A stretch of 64,000 nt of DNA from Citrus sinensis (taxonomy: Eukaryota; Streptophyta; Magnoliopsida; Sapindales; Rutaceae): NCBI RefSeq assembly GCF_022201045.2, contig NC_068564.1:27433001-27497000 (forward strand). The letters run 5' to 3'. This document shows, in pieces, positions 60,787 to 64,000 of this stretch. The stretch's first letter is position 1, and each line of letters opens with the position of its first letter. Below the pieces are notes generated by a model. The model was not told the origin of the DNA, did no database searches, and saw nothing but the letters and a program-made list of their open reading frames with translations. The translations under genes were made by a program, and so were the position numbers.

Positions 60787-62420
60787 AATTGCTATCACAC
60801 CTGTGCTTAATTTTCATTTTTGTTGGTTGATTAAGAGATTAACAATGGCATTAATGGTGATTCCCAAAAACCTAAGTGGAGAGTGAATAAGATGGTGATG
60901 ACGTGAGAGGGAAAATAGAAGAATTTGTTCAAATATCTGCCGAAATTAAACAAATATGTAAGGTATATGAACAACATTTTTGCCATTCAGAGGCAAAGCA
61001 TTTCTACAAGCCGTTACTTTCCCTTAATCTGAGAAATAGAAAAGGGAGACTCAACAAATATAAATTGTACAGCAAACAAGGAAATTCAAGATGGACGTGC
61101 AAATGCAGACATTTTAGGGGCAGGAAACCAGTGCATTCATTATGCATGGATACACGCTTAAGCTTCTTTACTCGTGCACTTTTTTTATTTTTTCGCAACT
61201 CGTATAATATTTTGCGCATGAAAAGCCTAACGTTGTAGTCAAGCTTTCTAAAATTTCTATAAGAAAAGCCAACAGGTAGTAAACTAAGCACCCGTTAATA
61301 AATTTCCATGGAGATTTTAAGTATCTGCCAAAACCAGGCATGCAAACAGTCCTTGAGATATTATTCAAAGAGATAATATAAAGGAATCAATGGCATCAGA
61401 AGTCTGAGATCAACGGCCATGTGGTCCTGGCATTGTCCTTGATTAAATTCACATGGGCTGCAGTTCATCTGCACTGTCCTAGCAAAGCAAAGCAAGAGTT
61501 CATGTGCTGGTCTCTGGTCAATAAAGTTGGAAAAGGTCAGCCATCATTGCCATATCTCTCGTCTTCTTCAGCTTGTACTAGGATTGAAATGGTTTTCTCC
61601 AACTTGTATGTTCACCAAATTGATTATCTTCTGTCACATCTCTGCTTTTATTAAGCAGCTTAAGCACATGATAATTCAATGCCAAGTCATGGGAAGTTAA
61701 GGTTAAGAATTTTAAGAGACTAAAAATACTCTTTTTAGTTGATAAAAGATGGTGCTACAAGCAACCAATGTGCCATAAACATAAAATTACTGAAAATTAA
61801 TCTTCAAGAAGTGCCCAAATAGATATATTAATGTGTCATATTCACAGTAAATGGTTATGTAAAGAAATATCTGGGCTTTATTTGGAATTTTTGATTGATT
61901 CCAGCCTGTGCTTGCATATCCACACCCAAGTCAATAGAAATTTTTAAACCCAGTTGCCATGCACAATAAGATTTAACAGCAAATTGCGGTTTTTTCTTCT
62001 TTGAGGAGTGATCAATTCTGCATCCTAAATTAGCAAAGATCCACATAGGGGACTTTTGAGTAATTAAAAGATATAATAGCCATTTTGATAATGTTAATGA
62101 CTAAAGTTCTACTGCTAAATATAGGCAGATAATTAAAGTTCGATCAACAACAGCAATAAAGAATCGGTAAAGAATTAAACTCAAATGTACAAACAACATA
62201 CTCAGTCAATATCATTAGGTGACAAGTCTTCTTTCTCGGTACGAGAAAATAATACCATAAAGGTCTCAAACTTGAATAAAAAATACCAATTATTTGCATA
62301 TTATATATTATTGGTGGGCAGGACAAATCCCATCAGACCCATAATTAACAGAGATTCCAAATATGTAAACCCCATTAATGGCTTCATACTTGGTTAATGG
62401 TTAGTGTAAACCATGCATAA
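60787..62420. other. Intergenic between ATG8 and the MYB gene
   Basis: No gene recognised. The open frames at 60903-61368 and 61421-61654 overlap on both strands and look like chance. 62100-62420 is probably 3' UTR of the MYB gene. Confidence 0.5.
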
Positions 62421-64000
62421 TCAGCAAATTCCTGGCAAGTTATCATAAGAACAAGAACCGGGAGCAGTTGTGGAATCGACATGCAAAATTGAAGCTAATT
62501 GCTGCAGTTCAAGGCCAAGATTATCATCCGTTACAACTGAAGATTGGCAATTTGAGGCTTCTCCGCTGTCGTTATACCATTCGGGGACTTGCATTGAAGG
62601 AATAACATTCAGCAGCTTTGAAATGTCTTCGTGCATATTGATTTGGCCTCCTGTTTCTTCTTTTGGCTTCGATCCTATTATGGATATCAAACATAGGCTA
62701 TTGTGATGATACGAAAATGGAACTCTGGAAGTGCATTAAGATTTAATCTAATAATGGTGTTGATGATGACATATTGAGGTGTGAAAGTACTTGAATCTGA
62801 AAGCAAAATGTTGTTGACTCCGTTTCAGAAAACATTTTTGTTTTGTCTGATGATACTTTTAGAAATCAAATAAACAATCATGTCATTTTCTTGGAATCAC
62901 ATAAGGGAGTGTAAAGAGAGAGTTAATGCATTGGATCTCTAATGATTAAATTAAAGCCACATTTTGATCATAAATAAGAGAGTTAAACTTATAACACAAA
63001 TAAACATTAATTTATGTTTCAGAACCTGGACTGCAAGCACAATTTGTTTATGTGATGTGATTCACTGAAAACTGAAGCTAGCTAGACTGCCCTATAATTC
63101 AAGCAAGCAAGCAAATCAATGGAAATTGATGTGTCTGCAAATCAATAAATCTGATAACACTAAAAACACGTGCAAAAAAAGAAAAAGTAAGAGCTAATTA
63201 CCTGAAGACAAATTCATAGAATTTGAATCAATCCATTGGTTAAATCCTGATAAGTCACTCTTGTCTTCACTAACCCTCCTTGAACTCTCACCATAGTTAC
63301 CGGCCTGAGTCTGTTCTAAAAGGTCCTCCAACAACCCACTTCCACTCGTAGACACACTCAACTTCTCATTCTCAAAACTTAGGATCTCTGCATTTACATT
63401 TTGGGATAATGATTGGCTTGAAGGGAGCTCCGGTTTCAAGTTAAAAACCGAACCAGTGCTTGTCAAAATACATTCTTTCTCATCAGGGTTCCGATAAATA
63501 GCTGATGAGTTTTGATTACCGAATGAAAAAGAAGGATGTGACAACAACTTAGTTGTTGCACTTGGGAAAGCACTTGTGTTGCAATTACTTGTAGGAGAAG
63601 TTAACAGAGAAGGCGATGACGGACTTCGAAAGAAAGGCAAAAATGGCATTGAGAAGTTGTTGCTTCCTTGAAAACTACTACTAGAGTTGATATTATTGTT
63701 ATTATTAATGTCATTCTGATTTGCCGCAAATGTATTGATGCTAGTATCAGAGTGGAAACGCTTGAAGCGGGGCGGGTTTTGAAGCAGAGGAGGAGTCCTA
63801 GGCATATTGAACGTGTTGGAAATGTTATTAGAACTCATCACACTGGAATTTGCTGCATTGCTGTTGTTGTTGGCGTTGGTGTTGGTGTTGGTGTCAAAGA
63901 GAGTGAGAGTAGGGAAAGCTGGCTGGTGAGGAGACCGAAGGCCAGGGGAGAGAGGCGGCGGAGTTGGCGGGAGAGAAGATGGGGTGGGGCTCCGGCTGTA
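62421..64000 (-). CDS. GAMYB-like R2R3-MYB transcription factor, 3' part (MYB101/97/120 type)
   Basis: Two exons are visible: 63202 to beyond 64000 and 62421-62674, joined GT-AG in phase 1. The intron is 63201-62675. The reading frame stays open to the window edge, so the N-terminal MYB repeats lie outside. What remains is the C-terminal regulatory region. It starts at the edge with a Ser/Pro-rich YSRSPTPSSLPPTPPPLSP stretch, then a long Asn/Ser-rich part (NTNTNTNANNNSN), LLQNPPRFKRFHSDTS, and the ELPSSQS peptide encoded by the miR159 site. It ends in an acidic block (HEDISKLLNVIPS, PEWYNDSGE, VTDDNLGLELQQLASI) and YDNLPGIC. These blocks recall Arabidopsis MYB97/101/120, which act in pollen tubes and in ABA and gibberellin responses. 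The subgroup is from memory; the DNA-binding domain is not visible. Confidence 0.8.
62675..63201 (-). other. Last visible intron of the MYB gene
   Basis: 527 bases with GTAATT donor and ATAATAG acceptor. Nothing else is seen in it. Confidence 0.75.
63412..63432 (-). promoter_or_regulatory. miR159 (miR319-like) target site in the MYB mRNA
   Basis: The plus strand here, ATTGGCTTGAAGGGAGCTCC plus G, matches the miR159 sequence TTTGGATTGAAGGGAGCTCT+A over positions 2-5 and 7-19 without a break, including the central cleavage positions 10-11. Mismatches are at positions 1, 6 and 21; position 20 is a G:U pair. In the mRNA it encodes ELPSSQS, the place where GAMYB genes carry this site. Confidence 0.85.

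Overview
The window is nuclear DNA of a flowering plant, most likely a eudicot. It is AT-rich, has GT-AG introns, plastid and mitochondrial targeting leaders on nuclear genes, plant-only families (CASP-like, S40, GPPS small subunit, GAMYB-like MYB) and several plant transposon types. Gene content would fit Citrus or a relative, but that is an impression, not a proof. There is no sign of bacterial, plastid or viral sequence.

Layout. 1-5902 (minus): mitochondrial-type aconitase, 19 of about 20 exons, 3' end cut by the window edge. 7956-10832 (minus): nine-exon NDUFAF2-like complex I assembly factor. 12763-13893 (plus): intronless chloroplast ATP synthase gamma subunit with the redox cysteine pair. 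19810-20415 (plus): S40-type senescence regulator. 20.9-26.9 kb: a decayed tandem duplication filled with nested transposons. 29434-30396 (minus): type I small subunit of geranyl diphosphate synthase; a broken tandem paralogue lies at 36.7-37.9 kb. 31.6-48 kb: otherwise gene-empty DNA with inverted-repeat elements and a second duplication. 48756-53358 (plus): GT31 beta-1,3-galactosyltransferase, 11 exons. 54220-54986 (plus): CASP-like membrane protein. 56979-58637 (plus): ATG8. 62421-64000 (minus): 3' part of a GAMYB-like R2R3-MYB gene with a miR159-type site, cut by the right edge.

The genes are unrelated neighbours, as usual in plants, with no operon logic. Aconitase, the complex I assembly factor and ATP synthase gamma all serve organelle energy metabolism, but this looks coincidental. 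The GPPS small subunit would feed plastid monoterpene synthesis through a catalytic GGPPS partner not in the window.

The richest new detail is in repeats. It includes two SINE copies with exact target-site duplications, a Harbinger-like element present twice in opposite orientation, a MULE-like element with a perfect 10-bp target duplication nested inside another inverted-repeat element that carries GC-rich DNA, a 1.96-kb element with about 300-bp terminal inverted repeats, and a small MITE family with three copies around the two GPPS loci. I found no CRISPR, tRNA or rRNA gene and no convincing unknown gene system. All exon junctions were read by eye and checked for frame and GT-AG ends.
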